A stretch of DNA of 64,000 nt, from contig NZ_BMUI01000018.1 in NCBI RefSeq assembly GCF_014650115.1, positions 124,001 through 188,000 on the forward strand, read 5' to 3'. A program made the translations under genes and the position numbers. Each line of letters opens with the position of its first letter. The stretch's first letter is position 1. The stretch comes from Streptomyces olivaceoviridis (lineage in GTDB: Bacteria; Actinomycetota; Actinomycetes; Streptomycetales; Streptomycetaceae). The notes beneath the pieces are model-generated. The model saw only the letters and a program-made list of their open reading frames with translations. It was not told the DNA's origin and did no database searches. Positions 48,724-57,664 of this stretch are shown in pieces.

Positions 48724-51675
48724 TTGGCTTTCCAGATGCCGGACCGCGGCGGAGGCCCGACGGGGCCACGGATCAGAGCGGGCCGCCCGTCCCGGAGGGT
48801 GAGGGCCCTGCTCGTGACACTGGGCGTCCTCGCCGTGCTCGGCATGGCGTTCACCATGTTCGCGGGCTTCTGGACGGACTGGCTGTGGTACCGGTCGGTG
48901 CACTACTCGTCCGTGTTCACCACCACCCTGTCGACCAAGATCGGGCTCTTCTTCGTCTTCGGTCTGCTGATGGCGGTCGCGGTCGGTCTCAACATCTGGC
49001 TCGCGCACCGGCTGCGGCCCCCGCTCAGCGCCATGTCCATGGAGCAGCAGAGCCTCGACCGCTACCGCATGGCCATCGCGCCGTACAAGAAATGGCTGCT
49101 GCTCGCCGTCACCGCCCTGGTCGGGCTGATCGCGGGCGCCTCCGCGTCGAGCCAGTGGCGGACCTGGCTGATGTGGGTGAACGGCGTGCCCTTCCACCAG
49201 AAGGACCCGCAGTTCCACCTCGACGTCTCCTTCTACGCCTTCGACCTGCCCTGGTACCGCTTCCTGCTGGGCTTCGGCTTCGCCGCCGCCATCCTGTGCC
49301 TGATCGCCGCCGCGCTCACGCACTACCTGTACGGCGGGCTGCGCGTCACCAGCCCGGGCGCGCGCGCCACCGCCGCCGCGACCGGACACCTGTCGGTGCT
49401 GCTCGGCATCTTCGTCGCCCTCAAGGCGGTCGCCTACTGGCTCGACCGGTACGGCCTCGCGGTCAAGTCCAGCGACTTCAAGGCGACCGGCAACTGGACC
49501 GGCCTGCGCTACGTCGACGCCAACGCCTATCTGCCGGCCAAGACGATCCTGTTCTGCATCGCCGTCATCTGCGCGCTGCTGTTCTTCGCCACGCTGTGGC
49601 GGCGCACCTGGCAGCTGCCGGTCATCGGCTTCGGCCTGATGGTGCTGTCCGCGATCCTGATCGGCGGCCTGTACCCGGCCATCGTGCAGAAGTTCCAGGT
49701 CCAGCCGAACGAGCAGGCCAAGGAGGCGCCGTACGTCCAGAAGAACCTGAAGGCGACCCGCGAGGCGTACGGCATCGACCAGGCCAAGGTGACCGAGTAC
49801 CCGGGCAAGTCCACGACTTCGGACAAGACCAGGCTGCGCGACCAGCTCGACGCCACGGCCAGCATCCGCATCATGGACCCGAACGTCGTCTCGCCGACGT
49901 TCCAGCAGCTCCAGCAGATCAAGGCCTACTACGGATTCCCGACCAACCTCGACGTCGACCGGTATCCCAAGGACGGCAAGGAGCAGGACACCGTCATCGG
50001 TCTGCGCGAACTGAACCTGGACGGCATCCCGAAGAACAACTGGATCAACGACCACTTCCGCTACACGCACGGCTTCGGAGTGGTGGCCGCCAAGGGCACC
50101 GAGGCCGACTCCGAGGGCCGGCCGGTCTTCACCGAGAAGAACCTGCCGTCCCAGGGCGACCTCGGGACGTACGAACAGCGGATCTACTACGGCGAGAAGA
50201 CCACCACGTACTCGATCGTCGGAGGCCCCCAGAAGGAGGTCGACTACTCCGACAACGAGCGGGAGATGACCACCAGCTACCAGGGCAAGAGCGGGGTCAA
50301 CCTCGACAACCCGGTCAACCGGGCCGCGTACGCGGTGGCGTTCAACGAGCCGCAGATCCTCTACTCGGGCGCGATCGGCAAGGGCTCCCGGATCCTGTAC
50401 AACCGCACGCCCAAGGAGCGCGTGGAGGCGGTCGCCCCCTGGCTGACCATCGACGGCGACGCGTACCCGGCGGTCGTGAACGGCCGCATCCAGTGGATCG
50501 TCGACGCGTACACGACGTCGAACGGCTACCCGTACGCCTCCCGTACGACCCTCGGTGACACGACGGCCGACTCGCTGACCGCGACGAACAACTCGCGCGC
50601 GGTGGTGGCCCAGCAGAACCAGGTCAACTACATCCGCAACTCGGTGAAGGCGACCGTCGACGCGTACACCGGCGAGGTCAAGCTGTACCAGTGGGACACC
50701 CAGGACCCGGTGCTGAAGACCTGGATGAAGGCATTCCCCGACACGGTGGAGCCGCGCAGCGCGATCTCCCCGCAGCTGATGGACCACCTGCGCTATCCGC
50801 AGGACCTGTTCAAGGTGCAGCGCGAGCTGCTCACCCGCTACCACGTGACGGACGCGCAGACCTTCCTCACCGGCAGCGAGGTGTGGGAGGTCCCGGACGA
50901 CCCGACGAACAACTCGGGCAGCGCGGTGCCGCCGTACTACCTGAGCATGAAGATGCCGGGCCAGAGCGCGCAGGCGTTCTCGCTGACGACGACGTTCACG
51001 CCCAACGGCCGGGACAACCTCAGCGCCTTCATGGCCGTCGACTCCGATCCGCGCACCAGCGACTACGGCAAGATCAGAGTCCTGAAGCTGCCGACGAACA
51101 CGACCGTCGACGGCCCCAAGCAGGTCCAGAGCCAGTTCAACTCCGAATCGGCCATCGCCGAGACCATCAGCCTCCTCAGCCGCGGGCACTCGAAGGTCGA
51201 GTACGGCAATCTGCTGACCGTGCCGCTGGACGGGGGCCTGCTGTACGCGGAGCCCGTCTACGTCCGCGGTGGCTCGCTCAAGTACCCGTTGCTGAGGAAG
51301 GTTCTGGTCACCTACGAGGGCAGGACCGCCTTCAAGGACACCCTGGACGAGGCCCTCGACGAGGTGTTCGGGGTGAAGGGTTCGACCAGACCGCCGGAGA
51401 CCGGCGGCACCACCCCGCCCAGCACCGGCAATCCGACGGTCAAGCAGGCGCTGGAAGACGCGCAGAAGGCGTTCGACGCCGGGCAGCAGGCGCTGAAGAA
51501 CGGACCGGACTGGGACGCGTACGCCAAGGCGCAGAAGGACCTTCAGGACGCGCTGAAGCGGGCCGACGCGGCCCAGTCCAAGACGGACGGCACCGGCGGC
51601 AAGAACGGCGGCAAGAACGGCGCCGGGAACAGCGACAAGAGCGCCGGCGGGAACAGCGACGAGAACCAGAGTTGA
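48724..51675 (+). CDS. UPF0182 membrane protein
   Basis: 983 residues from TTG 48724, preceded by GAGGTG at 7 nt; ATG 48736 and GTG 48640 are alternative starts. Seven membrane segments lie in the first ~330 residues (TLGVLAVLGMAFTMFAGFW, TKIGLFFVFGLLMAVAVG, and so on), followed by a very large external domain (about 340-900) with YPQDLFKVQRELLTRYHVTD and GSEVWEVPDDP, and a low-complexity Gly/Asn/Lys/Ser tail. This is the UPF0182 (COG1615) layout, conserved in actinobacteria and cyanobacteria without known function. A TPR-like helix pair (VKQALEDAQKAFDAGQQALKNG) precedes the tail. A tRNA gene follows after 41 nt. Confidence 0.9.
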   Translation: MAFQMPDRGGGPTGPRIRAGRPSRRVRALLVTLGVLAVLGMAFTMFAGFWTDWLWYRSVHYSSVFTTTLSTKIGLFFVFGLLMAVAVGLNIWLAHRLRPPLSAMSMEQQSLDRYRMAIAPYKKWLLLAVTALVGLIAGASASSQWRTWLMWVNGVPFHQKDPQFHLDVSFYAFDLPWYRFLLGFGFAAAILCLIAAALTHYLYGGLRVTSPGARATAAATGHLSVLLGIFVALKAVAYWLDRYGLAVKSSDFKATGNWTGLRYVDANAYLPAKTILFCIAVICALLFFATLWRRTWQLPVIGFGLMVLSAILIGGLYPAIVQKFQVQPNEQAKEAPYVQKNLKATREAYGIDQAKVTEYPGKSTTSDKTRLRDQLDATASIRIMDPNVVSPTFQQLQQIKAYYGFPTNLDVDRYPKDGKEQDTVIGLRELNLDGIPKNNWINDHFRYTHGFGVVAAKGTEADSEGRPVFTEKNLPSQGDLGTYEQRIYYGEKTTTYSIVGGPQKEVDYSDNEREMTTSYQGKSGVNLDNPVNRAAYAVAFNEPQILYSGAIGKGSRILYNRTPKERVEAVAPWLTIDGDAYPAVVNGRIQWIVDAYTTSNGYPYASRTTLGDTTADSLTATNNSRAVVAQQNQVNYIRNSVKATVDAYTGEVKLYQWDTQDPVLKTWMKAFPDTVEPRSAISPQLMDHLRYPQDLFKVQRELLTRYHVTDAQTFLTGSEVWEVPDDPTNNSGSAVPPYYLSMKMPGQSAQAFSLTTTFTPNGRDNLSAFMAVDSDPRTSDYGKIRVLKLPTNTTVDGPKQVQSQFNSESAIAETISLLSRGHSKVEYGNLLTVPLDGGLLYAEPVYVRGGSLKYPLLRKVLVTYEGRTAFKDTLDEALDEVFGVKGSTRPPETGGTTPPSTGNPTVKQALEDAQKAFDAGQQALKNGPDWDAYAKAQKDLQDALKRADAAQSKTDGTGGKNGGKNGAGNSDKSAGGNSDENQS

Positions 51676-51716
51676 TCAAGACCCCCTCGCGCCGTGGTAC
51701 GGTTGACACACAACGG

Positions 51717-51790
51717 CGCGGGGTGGAGCAGCTCGGTAGCTCGCTGGGCTCATAACCCAGAGGTCGCAGGTTCAAATCCTGTCCCCGCTA
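51717..51790 (+). tRNA. Initiator tRNA-fMet (CAT), copy 1
   Basis: 74 nt without encoded CCA. Anticodon CAT in loop CTCATAA; anticodon stem CTGGG/CCCAG with the three G-C pairs typical of initiator tRNA; acceptor stem GCGGGG/CCCCGC with a C1-T72 mismatch, also an initiator mark; T-arm GTTCAAATC. A 15-bp terminator follows at 51798. Confidence 0.95.
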
Positions 51791-51797
51791 CTGAAGT

Positions 51798-51831
51798 CGA
51801 AGGCCCGGATCCAAACGGATCCGGGCCTTCG
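51798..51831 (+). terminator. Terminator of tRNA-fMet copy 1
   Basis: CGAAGGCCCGGATCC (51798-51812), loop AAAC, GGATCCGGGCCTTCG (51817-51831): a perfect 15-bp stem directly after the tRNA. Confidence 0.88.
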
Positions 51832-51956
51832 TGGTGTGCGAACTCATGTACTGAGGGGAGGGACCGGCCGCGCCGCCGTGGGGAGTTGGGCGGTGTGTGT
51901 TTGACTTGTCTCTCTGTGGGCATGTCGACAAAACGCTCAAGTGACCTCACGGGCTG

Positions 51957-51966
51957 CGGTATACCG
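51957..51966. promoter_or_regulatory. Palindrome upstream of the Sel1 gene
   Basis: CGGTATACCG is a perfect 10-bp palindrome 30 nt before the Sel1-repeat start codon; it contains TATACC, usable as a -10. It could be a promoter with an overlapping operator. Nothing else of note is seen in 51832-51956. Confidence 0.35.
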
Positions 51967-51995
51967 GGTGTACCCAGGTTGCAGGTGGTGCGACG

Positions 51996-53807
51996 ATGGA
52001 CGTTATGGGGGACAAGGCAACTCTGTTCGAGTCAGGGCGATTTGTGCAGCCTTACGACGCGGAGTCGGCCCGCGACGAGTTGGCGGACATGGGGGAAGCC
52101 GGCGAGGAGACGCGCCTCGCGCTCGCCGCGCAGAGCGGTGACGCCGAGGCGGCGAGCGTCCTCGGGGCCATGCTGCTGCGCCGCGGCGACCTCGACGGAG
52201 CCGAACCCCACCTGCGCGCGGCCACCGCGGCCGGTGACCGGGCCGCCGCCAACAACCTGGGCGTCCTGCTGCACCAGCGGGGCTACCCCGAGGAGGCGGC
52301 CGGCTGGTGGCGGATCGCCGCCGTCGCCGGTTCCGCCGCCGCCGCGCACGCGCTCGGCCGCCACCACCGGGAGCGCGGGGACGAGCCGGCCGCCGAGTAC
52401 TGGCTGCGCCAGTCCGCCGAGCAGGGCCATGTCCTCGGCGCCTACGTGCTCGCCGACCTGCTGGAGCACCGCGGGGACGTCGGCGCCGAGCACTGGATGC
52501 GGGCCGCCGCCGAGCGCGGGCACCGCGAGGCCGCCTACCGGCTGGCGCGCGCGCTCGACCGCGCGGCCGGACACGGGGACGAGACCGGGGGGGACGACGG
52601 TGCCGCCGAGGCCGAGCAGTGGTACCGGCAGGCCGCCGCGCGCGGGCACCGGCGGGCCGCGCTTCAGCTCGGGGCGATCCTGGAGAAGCGGGGCGAGCTG
52701 AAGGAGGCCGGGCGCTGGTACCTGACCTCCGCCAAGGACGGCGAGCCGCGGGCCGCCTGCGCGCTCGGCTTCCTGCTGCGCGACGCCGGCGACAGCGAGA
52801 GCGCGGCCGTGTGGTGGCTGCGCGCCGCCCAGGACGGCGACGGCAACGCGGCCAACGCGCTGGGCGCGCTGCACGCCGAGCGCGGCGAGCCCCAGACCGC
52901 CGAGCGGTGGTACCGGGCCGCGCTGGACGCCGGTGACGACAACGGCGCCTACAACCTCGGGCTGCTCTGCGCCGAGCAGGGCCGCACCGCGCAGGCCGAG
53001 CAGTGGTACCGGCGGGCCGCGTACGCCGGGCACCGCGAGGCCGCGAACGCGCTGGCCATCCTGCTGCTCCAGAACGGCGACACGAGCGGGGCCGAGCCGT
53101 GGTTCTCCAAGGCCGCCGAGGTCGGAAGCGTGGACGCCGCGTTCAACCTCGGCATCCTCTACGCCGGGCGCGGCGAGGACGAGATGGCGCTGCGCTGGTA
53201 CGAGCGGGCGGCGGCGGCCGGGCACGCCGAGGCCGCGCTCCAGGTCGGGATCGCCCGGCTGCGCGAGGGCGACGAGCAGGAGGCCGAACGGCATCTGCGC
53301 TGTGCGGCGGGCGGCGGCAGCGCGGAGGGCGCGTACCGGCTGGCCACCCTGCTCGACGCGCGCCGGCCGCCGGAGCCCGCGCACGAGCTGGGGGAGATCG
53401 TGCAGGAGAAGACCGAGTGCGAGGAGTGGTACGAGCGTGCCGCCTCGCAGGGGCACCGGCGGGCGCAGGTGCGGGTCGGCATGCTCGCGGCGGCGCGGGG
53501 CGATGTGGTGGAGGCGGCGCGGTGGTACCGGGCGGCGGCCGAGGCCGGGTCGCGCAACGGCGCCTTCAACCTGGGGCTGCTGCTCGCCCGCGAGGGGAGC
53601 GAGCCCGAGGCGGCGGTGTGGTGGGCCCGGGCCGCCGATGCCGGGCACGGGCGGGCGGCGCTGCGGCTGGCCCTCGTCTACGCGCGTCGCGGCGAGCTGG
53701 CCGAGGGGCAGCGGTGGGCCGACAGGGCGGTCGCGCTGGGGCCGGCGGAGGTGTCCGAGCGGGCGGGACGGCTGCGGGACGCGCTGCGGGAGGAGCTCTC
53801 GGCGTGA
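51996..53807 (+). CDS. Sel1/TPR-repeat protein
   Basis: 603 residues from ATG 51996; ATG 52005 (MGDKATLF) is an alternative start. After about 40 residues the whole protein consists of roughly 14 Sel1-like helical repeats of 34-36 residues, with consensus A-x-x-G-x-x-x-A-x-x-x-L-G-x-L-x-x-x-R-G-x-x-x-x-A-E-x-W-Y-R-x-A-A. No signal peptide, catalytic domain or membrane helix. Such solenoids act as scaffolds for protein complexes. The gene is enclosed by two identical tRNA-fMet genes and transcribed in the same direction. Confidence 0.88.
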   Translation: MDVMGDKATLFESGRFVQPYDAESARDELADMGEAGEETRLALAAQSGDAEAASVLGAMLLRRGDLDGAEPHLRAATAAGDRAAANNLGVLLHQRGYPEEAAGWWRIAAVAGSAAAAHALGRHHRERGDEPAAEYWLRQSAEQGHVLGAYVLADLLEHRGDVGAEHWMRAAAERGHREAAYRLARALDRAAGHGDETGGDDGAAEAEQWYRQAAARGHRRAALQLGAILEKRGELKEAGRWYLTSAKDGEPRAACALGFLLRDAGDSESAAVWWLRAAQDGDGNAANALGALHAERGEPQTAERWYRAALDAGDDNGAYNLGLLCAEQGRTAQAEQWYRRAAYAGHREAANALAILLLQNGDTSGAEPWFSKAAEVGSVDAAFNLGILYAGRGEDEMALRWYERAAAAGHAEAALQVGIARLREGDEQEAERHLRCAAGGGSAEGAYRLATLLDARRPPEPAHELGEIVQEKTECEEWYERAASQGHRRAQVRVGMLAAARGDVVEAARWYRAAAEAGSRNGAFNLGLLLAREGSEPEAAVWWARAADAGHGRAALRLALVYARRGELAEGQRWADRAVALGPAEVSERAGRLRDALREELSA

Positions 53808-53833
53808 CGCCGGACACCCCGGCCCCCACTGAT

Positions 53834-53863
53834 TTGCTTCTCGACGCTTCCCTCACGTAGTGT
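53834..53863 (+). promoter_or_regulatory. Promoter of tRNA-fMet copy 2
   Basis: TTGCTT (53834-53839), 18-nt spacer, TAGTGT (53858-53863); transcription would start near 53870, six bases before the mature tRNA end. Confidence 0.55.
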
Positions 53864-53875
53864 CGTGTTCACCGA

Positions 53876-53949
53876 CGCGGGGTGGAGCAGCTCGGTAGCT
53901 CGCTGGGCTCATAACCCAGAGGTCGCAGGTTCAAATCCTGTCCCCGCTA
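53876..53949 (+). tRNA. Initiator tRNA-fMet (CAT), copy 2
   Basis: Identical over all 74 nt to copy 1 at 51717-51790, with the same initiator features (C1-T72 mismatch, three G-C pairs in the anticodon stem, CAT anticodon, no encoded CCA). Its own promoter and terminator flank it. Confidence 0.95.
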
Positions 53950-53956
53950 CTGAAGG

Positions 53957-54000
53957 CCGAGGGCCGGAATCCAGAGATGGGTTCCGGCCCTCGGTGTTTT
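53957..54000 (+). terminator. Terminator of tRNA-fMet copy 2
   Basis: CCGAGGGCCGGAA (53957-53969) pairs perfectly with TTCCGGCCCTCGG (53982-53994), extended inward by three pairs including a wobble; T tract TTTT at 53997-54000. Confidence 0.88.
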
Positions 54001-54080
54001 CGTGCATGTTGTCGTACACGGCAACGGTCATACGCGAAGAGCCCCGGCGGATGCCGGGGCTCCAGGGAAGCGGGTGTGTC

Positions 54081-54497
54081 CTACGCGCCCGCGCAGTTCG
54101 GGCACAGCCCCCGGTACGTCACCTCGACGTCCGACACCGTGAAGCCGAAGCGCTCGGTGTCGGGGAGGTCGGCGAGGGGGTTGCCGGTCGGGTGCACGTC
54201 GCGGATCGCGCCGCACCGGGCGCAGACCAGGTGATGGTGCGGCTGGTGCGCGTTCGGGTCGTACCGCTTGGCGCGCTTGTCCGTCGTGACTTCCAGCACC
54301 TCGCCGAGCGAGACCAGTTCGCCCAGTGTGTTGTAGACGGTCGCCCGGGAGATCTCGGGCAGCCGGGCGACAGCCCGTGCGTGGACCTCGTCGGCCGTCA
54401 GATGGACGTGCTCGCCGTTCAGGACCTCGGCCACCACGCGTCGCTGCGCGGTCATCCGCCATCCGCGTCCACGCAGCCGTTCCAGAAGGTCGCTCAT
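54081..54497 (-). CDS. Fur-family repressor (PerR/CatR-like)
   Basis: 138 residues, ATG 54497-54495. The start is set by TAGGCT on the minus strand (54510-54505), 7 nt upstream, so GTG 54503 is too close to be transcribed. Fur-type winged helix (GWRMTAQRRVVAEVL, recognition helix SRATVYNTL), metal-sensing HHHLVCARC and a second CxxC (CPNC) giving the structural zinc site. Divergent from katA with a 145-bp gap that carries an inverted repeat across the katA promoter; a peroxide-sensing repressor of the CatR/PerR type is the simplest reading. Metal preference cannot be told from sequence. Confidence 0.9.
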   Translation of the reverse strand: MSDLLERLRGRGWRMTAQRRVVAEVLNGEHVHLTADEVHARAVARLPEISRATVYNTLGELVSLGEVLEVTTDKRAKRYDPNAHQPHHHLVCARCGAIRDVHPTGNPLADLPDTERFGFTVSDVEVTYRGLCPNCAGA

Positions 54498-54558
54498 GGC
54501 CACCAGCCTAGCAGGAGGAGCCCCCAGATCGGGAACAGGTGTGATTTTGGATCGCCAG

Positions 54559-54586
54559 TTGACTTAGACAATGTCCATTGTAGGAT
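54559..54586 (+). promoter_or_regulatory. katA promoter with Fur/PerR-type operator
   Basis: -35 TTGACT (54559-54564), 16-nt spacer, -10 TAGGAT (54581-54586). The spacer and the first base of the -10 contain the perfect inverted repeat ACAATG-TC-CATTGT (54568-54581). A repressor bound there would exclude RNA polymerase. The AT-rich 6-2-6 form fits Fur-family boxes; the neighbouring Fur-type regulator is the obvious candidate. Confidence 0.75.
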
Positions 54587-54642
54587 CGGGACCGGCTTTG
54601 GCCACAGGACAGGACTAGTCAGTGATGACGCAGGAGGCGTAC

Positions 54643-56097
54643 GTGACGCAGGGACCGCTCACCACGGAGGCCGGTGCCCCGGTCGCCGACAACCAGAACA
54701 GCGAGACGGCGGGCGTCGGCGGGCCGGTCCTCGTCCAGGACCAGCTCCTGCTGGAGAAGCTGGCGCACTTCAACCGCGAGCGCATCCCGGAGCGCGTGGT
54801 GCACGCCCGTGGCGCCGGCGCGTACGGCACCTTCACCGTGACCGCCGATGTCACGCCGTACACCCGCGCCGCGTTCCTCTCCGAGGCCGGCAAGCAGACC
54901 GAGGTCTTCCTGCGCTTCTCGACCGTGGCCGGCAACCTCGGCGCCGCGGACGCCGTCCGCGACCCGCGCGGCTTCGCGCTGAAGTTCTACACCGAGGAGG
55001 GCAACTACGACCTCGTCGGCAACAACACCCCGGTCTTCTTCATCCGGGACGCGATCAAGTTCCCGGACTTCATCCACACCCAGAAGCGCGACCCGTACAC
55101 CGGCTCCACGGAAGCCGACAACGTGTGGGACTTCTGGTCGCTCTCGCCGGAGTCGACCCACCAGGTGACCTGGCTGTTCGGCGACCGCGGCATCCCGGCG
55201 TCGTACCGGCACATGGACGGCTTCGGCTCGCACACCTACCAGTGGAACAACGCGGCCGGCGAGGTCTTCTGGGTCAAGTACCACTTCAAGACCGACCAGG
55301 GGATCAAGAACCTCACCGCCGAGGAGGCGGAGGTCCTCGCGGGCAAGGACCCCGACTCGCACCAGCGCGACCTGCGTGAGGCGATCGAGCGCGGGGAGTT
55401 CCCGAGCTGGACCGTGGGCGTGCAGATCATGCCGGCGGCGGACGCGGCGACGTACCGCTTCAACCCGTTCGACCTGACCAAGGTGTGGCCGCACGCGGAC
55501 TACCCGGTCATCGAGATCGGCAAGCTGGAGCTGAACCGCAACCCGCAGAACGTCTTCGCCGAGGTCGAGCAGTCGATCTTCTCCCCGGCGCACTTCGTGC
55601 CCGGTATCGGCCCCTCGCCCGACAAGATGCTCCAGGGCCGGCTCTTCGCCTACGGCGACGCCCACCGCTACCGCGTCGGCATCAACGCCGACCACCTGCC
55701 GGTGAACCGCCCGCACGCCACCGAGGCGCGCACCCACTCCCGTGACGGCTTCCTCTACGACGGCCGGCACGGCGGTGCGAAGAACTACGAGCCGAACAGC
55801 TTCGGCGGGCCGCAGCAGACCGGCCGTCCGCTCTGGCAGCCGTTCGACGGCTTCACGGCCGGCACCGGCAGCCACCCGACCCCCGTGCACGCCGAGGACG
55901 ACGACTTCGTGCAGGCGGGCAACCTCTACCGGCTGATGTCGGAGGCGGAGAAGGAGCGGCTGATCGCCAACCTCGCGGGCGCGATCTCGCAGGTCTCGCG
56001 CGAGGACATCGCCGAGCGGGCGATCGGCAACTTCGCGGGCGCCGACGCCGACTTCGGCAAGCGGCTCGAGGCGGCGGTGCAGGCGCTGCGCGGCTGA
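54643..56097 (+). CDS. katA: Monofunctional heme catalase
   Basis: 484 residues from GTG 54643, chosen over ATG 54622 because GGAGG (54633-54637) stands 5 nt before it. Small-subunit clade 3 catalase: catalytic His54 in RVVHARGAGAYG, distal Asn in VGNNTPVFF (about 127-128), and the heme-ligand Tyr337 in RLFAYGDAHRYR. It decomposes hydrogen peroxide in the cytoplasm; clade 3 enzymes bind NADPH. Full length, no truncation. Control is probably by the divergent Fur-type repressor through the operator in the promoter. A 14-bp bidirectional terminator follows. Confidence 0.95.
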   Translation: MTQGPLTTEAGAPVADNQNSETAGVGGPVLVQDQLLLEKLAHFNRERIPERVVHARGAGAYGTFTVTADVTPYTRAAFLSEAGKQTEVFLRFSTVAGNLGAADAVRDPRGFALKFYTEEGNYDLVGNNTPVFFIRDAIKFPDFIHTQKRDPYTGSTEADNVWDFWSLSPESTHQVTWLFGDRGIPASYRHMDGFGSHTYQWNNAAGEVFWVKYHFKTDQGIKNLTAEEAEVLAGKDPDSHQRDLREAIERGEFPSWTVGVQIMPAADAATYRFNPFDLTKVWPHADYPVIEIGKLELNRNPQNVFAEVEQSIFSPAHFVPGIGPSPDKMLQGRLFAYGDAHRYRVGINADHLPVNRPHATEARTHSRDGFLYDGRHGGAKNYEPNSFGGPQQTGRPLWQPFDGFTAGTGSHPTPVHAEDDDFVQAGNLYRLMSEAEKERLIANLAGAISQVSREDIAERAIGNFAGADADFGKRLEAAVQALRG

Positions 56098-56118
56098 GCC
56101 GGCCGCCCTCGCGGCTGG

Positions 56119-56155
56119 GCGGGCCGGACCCCACGGTGCTCGGGGTCCGGCCCGC
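56119..56155. terminator. Bidirectional terminator between katA and the CBS gene
   Basis: GCGGGCCGGACCCC (56119-56132) pairs perfectly over 14 bp with GGGGTCCGGCCCGC (56142-56155), between convergent genes. Confidence 0.85.
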
Positions 56156-56163
56156 TTCGCATG

Positions 56164-56559
56164 TCACAGTGCGGGCGTGGGCTCGCGGGCCGGGAGCCAG
56201 CGGCGGACGATGTCGCGGACCGAGACGATCCCGGCCACATCGCCGTGGTCGAGGACGACGAGGTGCCGGAAGCCGCCGTGCGCCATGGCGCGGGCCGCCT
56301 CCTCCAGGGTCCAGGTGGGGGCGGCGAAGACGACGTCGGTGGTGGTGTGGGCGTGGGTGCGCTCCGCGTCCGGGTTCTGCCCGAGGCCGACGGAGTTGAG
56401 GATGTCGCGTTCGGTCAGGATGCCGATGCCGCCGGCGTCCGGGTCGAGGACCACGGCGGCGCCGACGCGGCGGGCGGACATCAGGGCGGCTGCCTGGCGC
56501 AGGGTGTGGGCGGGGCCGAGGGTGAGAATCACCGTGCTCATGGCGTCACGGACGAGCAT
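56164..56559 (-). CDS. CBS-domain pair protein
   Basis: 131 residues, ATG 56559-56557 with AGGAGG 7 nt upstream. Two CBS motifs: the first about 6-58 (TLRQAAALMSARRVGAAVVLDP, IGILTERDIL), the second about 70-124 (TLEEAARAMAHGGFRHLVVLDHGDVAGIVSVRDI). No catalytic partner domain. Stand-alone CBS pairs bind adenosine nucleotides and regulate other proteins by contact; in Streptomyces many such genes are stress-induced. No neighbour points to a target. Confidence 0.88.
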   Translation of the reverse strand: MLVRDAMSTVILTLGPAHTLRQAAALMSARRVGAAVVLDPDAGGIGILTERDILNSVGLGQNPDAERTHAHTTTDVVFAAPTWTLEEAARAMAHGGFRHLVVLDHGDVAGIVSVRDIVRRWLPAREPTPAL

Positions 56560-56718
56560 GGACGGACCACCTCCTAGGAATCCCCGGGAACGTTCGGGGA
56601 TTCACAAGTTCACAAGTGGGGGTGGGCTCAGGGTGCCAGGTAAAGGGAGGGTCAACAAGGGGGCGCGCGGCGCCAGTTGAGGGCGTAGCGGGAGTACTCC
56701 CGGTCCCCTCCCCGTTCC

Positions 56719-57519
56719 TCACGAGCGCGGGTTGAGGTACCCCAGCAGCTCGTCGTGGAGGAGGCCGTTGGACGCCGCCGCGTCGCCGCTGTGCGGACCC
56801 GGGCGGCCGTCGAGGCCGGTGAAGGTGCCGCCCGCCTCCGTCACGATGATCGCGTTGGCCGCCATGTCCCACAGCGACAGCTCCGGCTCGGCGCAGATGT
56901 CCACGGAGCCCTCGGCGACCATCATGTACGGCCAGAAGTCGCCGTACGCGCGCGTGCGCCACACCTGGCGGGACAGATCCAGGAAGCCGTCCAGGCGGTC
57001 GCGCTCCTCCCAGCCGGAGAGCGAGGAGTACGCGAAGGAGGCGTCCGCGAGCTCGCCGACGCGCGAGACGTGGATGCGGGTCGCGGAGGTGAGGTTGCGG
57101 CCGGTGAAGGCGCCGTGGCCCTTCGCGGCCCACCAGCGGCGGCCGAGCGCGGGGGCGGAGACCACGCCGACGACGGGCTGGTAGCCGCCCTCACCTGCCT
57201 CCATCAGGGAGATCAGGGTGGCCCAGACCGGGACGCCCCGCACGTAGTTCTTCGTCCCGTCGATCGGGTCGATCACCCAGCGGCGGGGGCCCGTGCCCTC
57301 GATGCCGTACTCCTCGCCGAGGACGGCGTCCCGCGGGCGGGCGCGCTGGAGCCGGCCGCGGATGAGTTCCTCCGCGGCCTTGTCCGCTTCGCTCACCGGG
57401 GTCATGTCCGGCTTCGTCTCCACCTTGAGGTCGAGGGCCTTGAAGCGGGCCGTGGTGGCGGCGTCGGCCGCGTCCGCGAGGACGTGGGCGAGGCGGAGGT
57501 CGTCGAGGTAGTCGGGCAT
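56719..57519 (-). CDS. hisN: Histidinol-phosphate phosphatase (inositol monophosphatase family)
   Basis: 266 residues, ATG 57519-57517, 7 nt after TACCGT on the minus strand (57532-57527), implying a leaderless mRNA. IMPase-fold metal site: GEE (68-70), DPIDGT (84-89), and SLWDMAANAIIV late in the chain. The start RLAHVLADAADAATTARFKALDLKVETKPDMTPVSEADKAAE is characteristic of actinobacterial HisN, which dephosphorylates histidinol phosphate in histidine synthesis, and the gene lies in the chromosomal neighbourhood where Streptomyces hisN is found, away from the his operon. Confidence 0.88.
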   Translation of the reverse strand: MPDYLDDLRLAHVLADAADAATTARFKALDLKVETKPDMTPVSEADKAAEELIRGRLQRARPRDAVLGEEYGIEGTGPRRWVIDPIDGTKNYVRGVPVWATLISLMEAGEGGYQPVVGVVSAPALGRRWWAAKGHGAFTGRNLTSATRIHVSRVGELADASFAYSSLSGWEERDRLDGFLDLSRQVWRTRAYGDFWPYMMVAEGSVDICAEPELSLWDMAANAIIVTEAGGTFTGLDGRPGPHSGDAAASNGLLHDELLGYLNPRS

Positions 57520-57664
57520 GTGAGGAACGGTATCCGGCGGGGTCGGCACGCGGCCACCGGGGGCGGTGGGAGTGTCCCGGAGGGACGCGGCGCACCGCGC
57601 GACCGCCGGGGCGGGCCCGTGGCGGGAGAACGGCCGGACGCACCCCGTGCTCCCTCCCAAACCC

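Noticed and set aside
51702..51707. TTGACA 10 nt before the first tRNA-fMet as a -35 box
   Set aside because: Too close to the tRNA to serve it, and no gene lies at the right distance. TACGGT at 51698-51703 is a more plausible -10, although its -35 spacing is poor.
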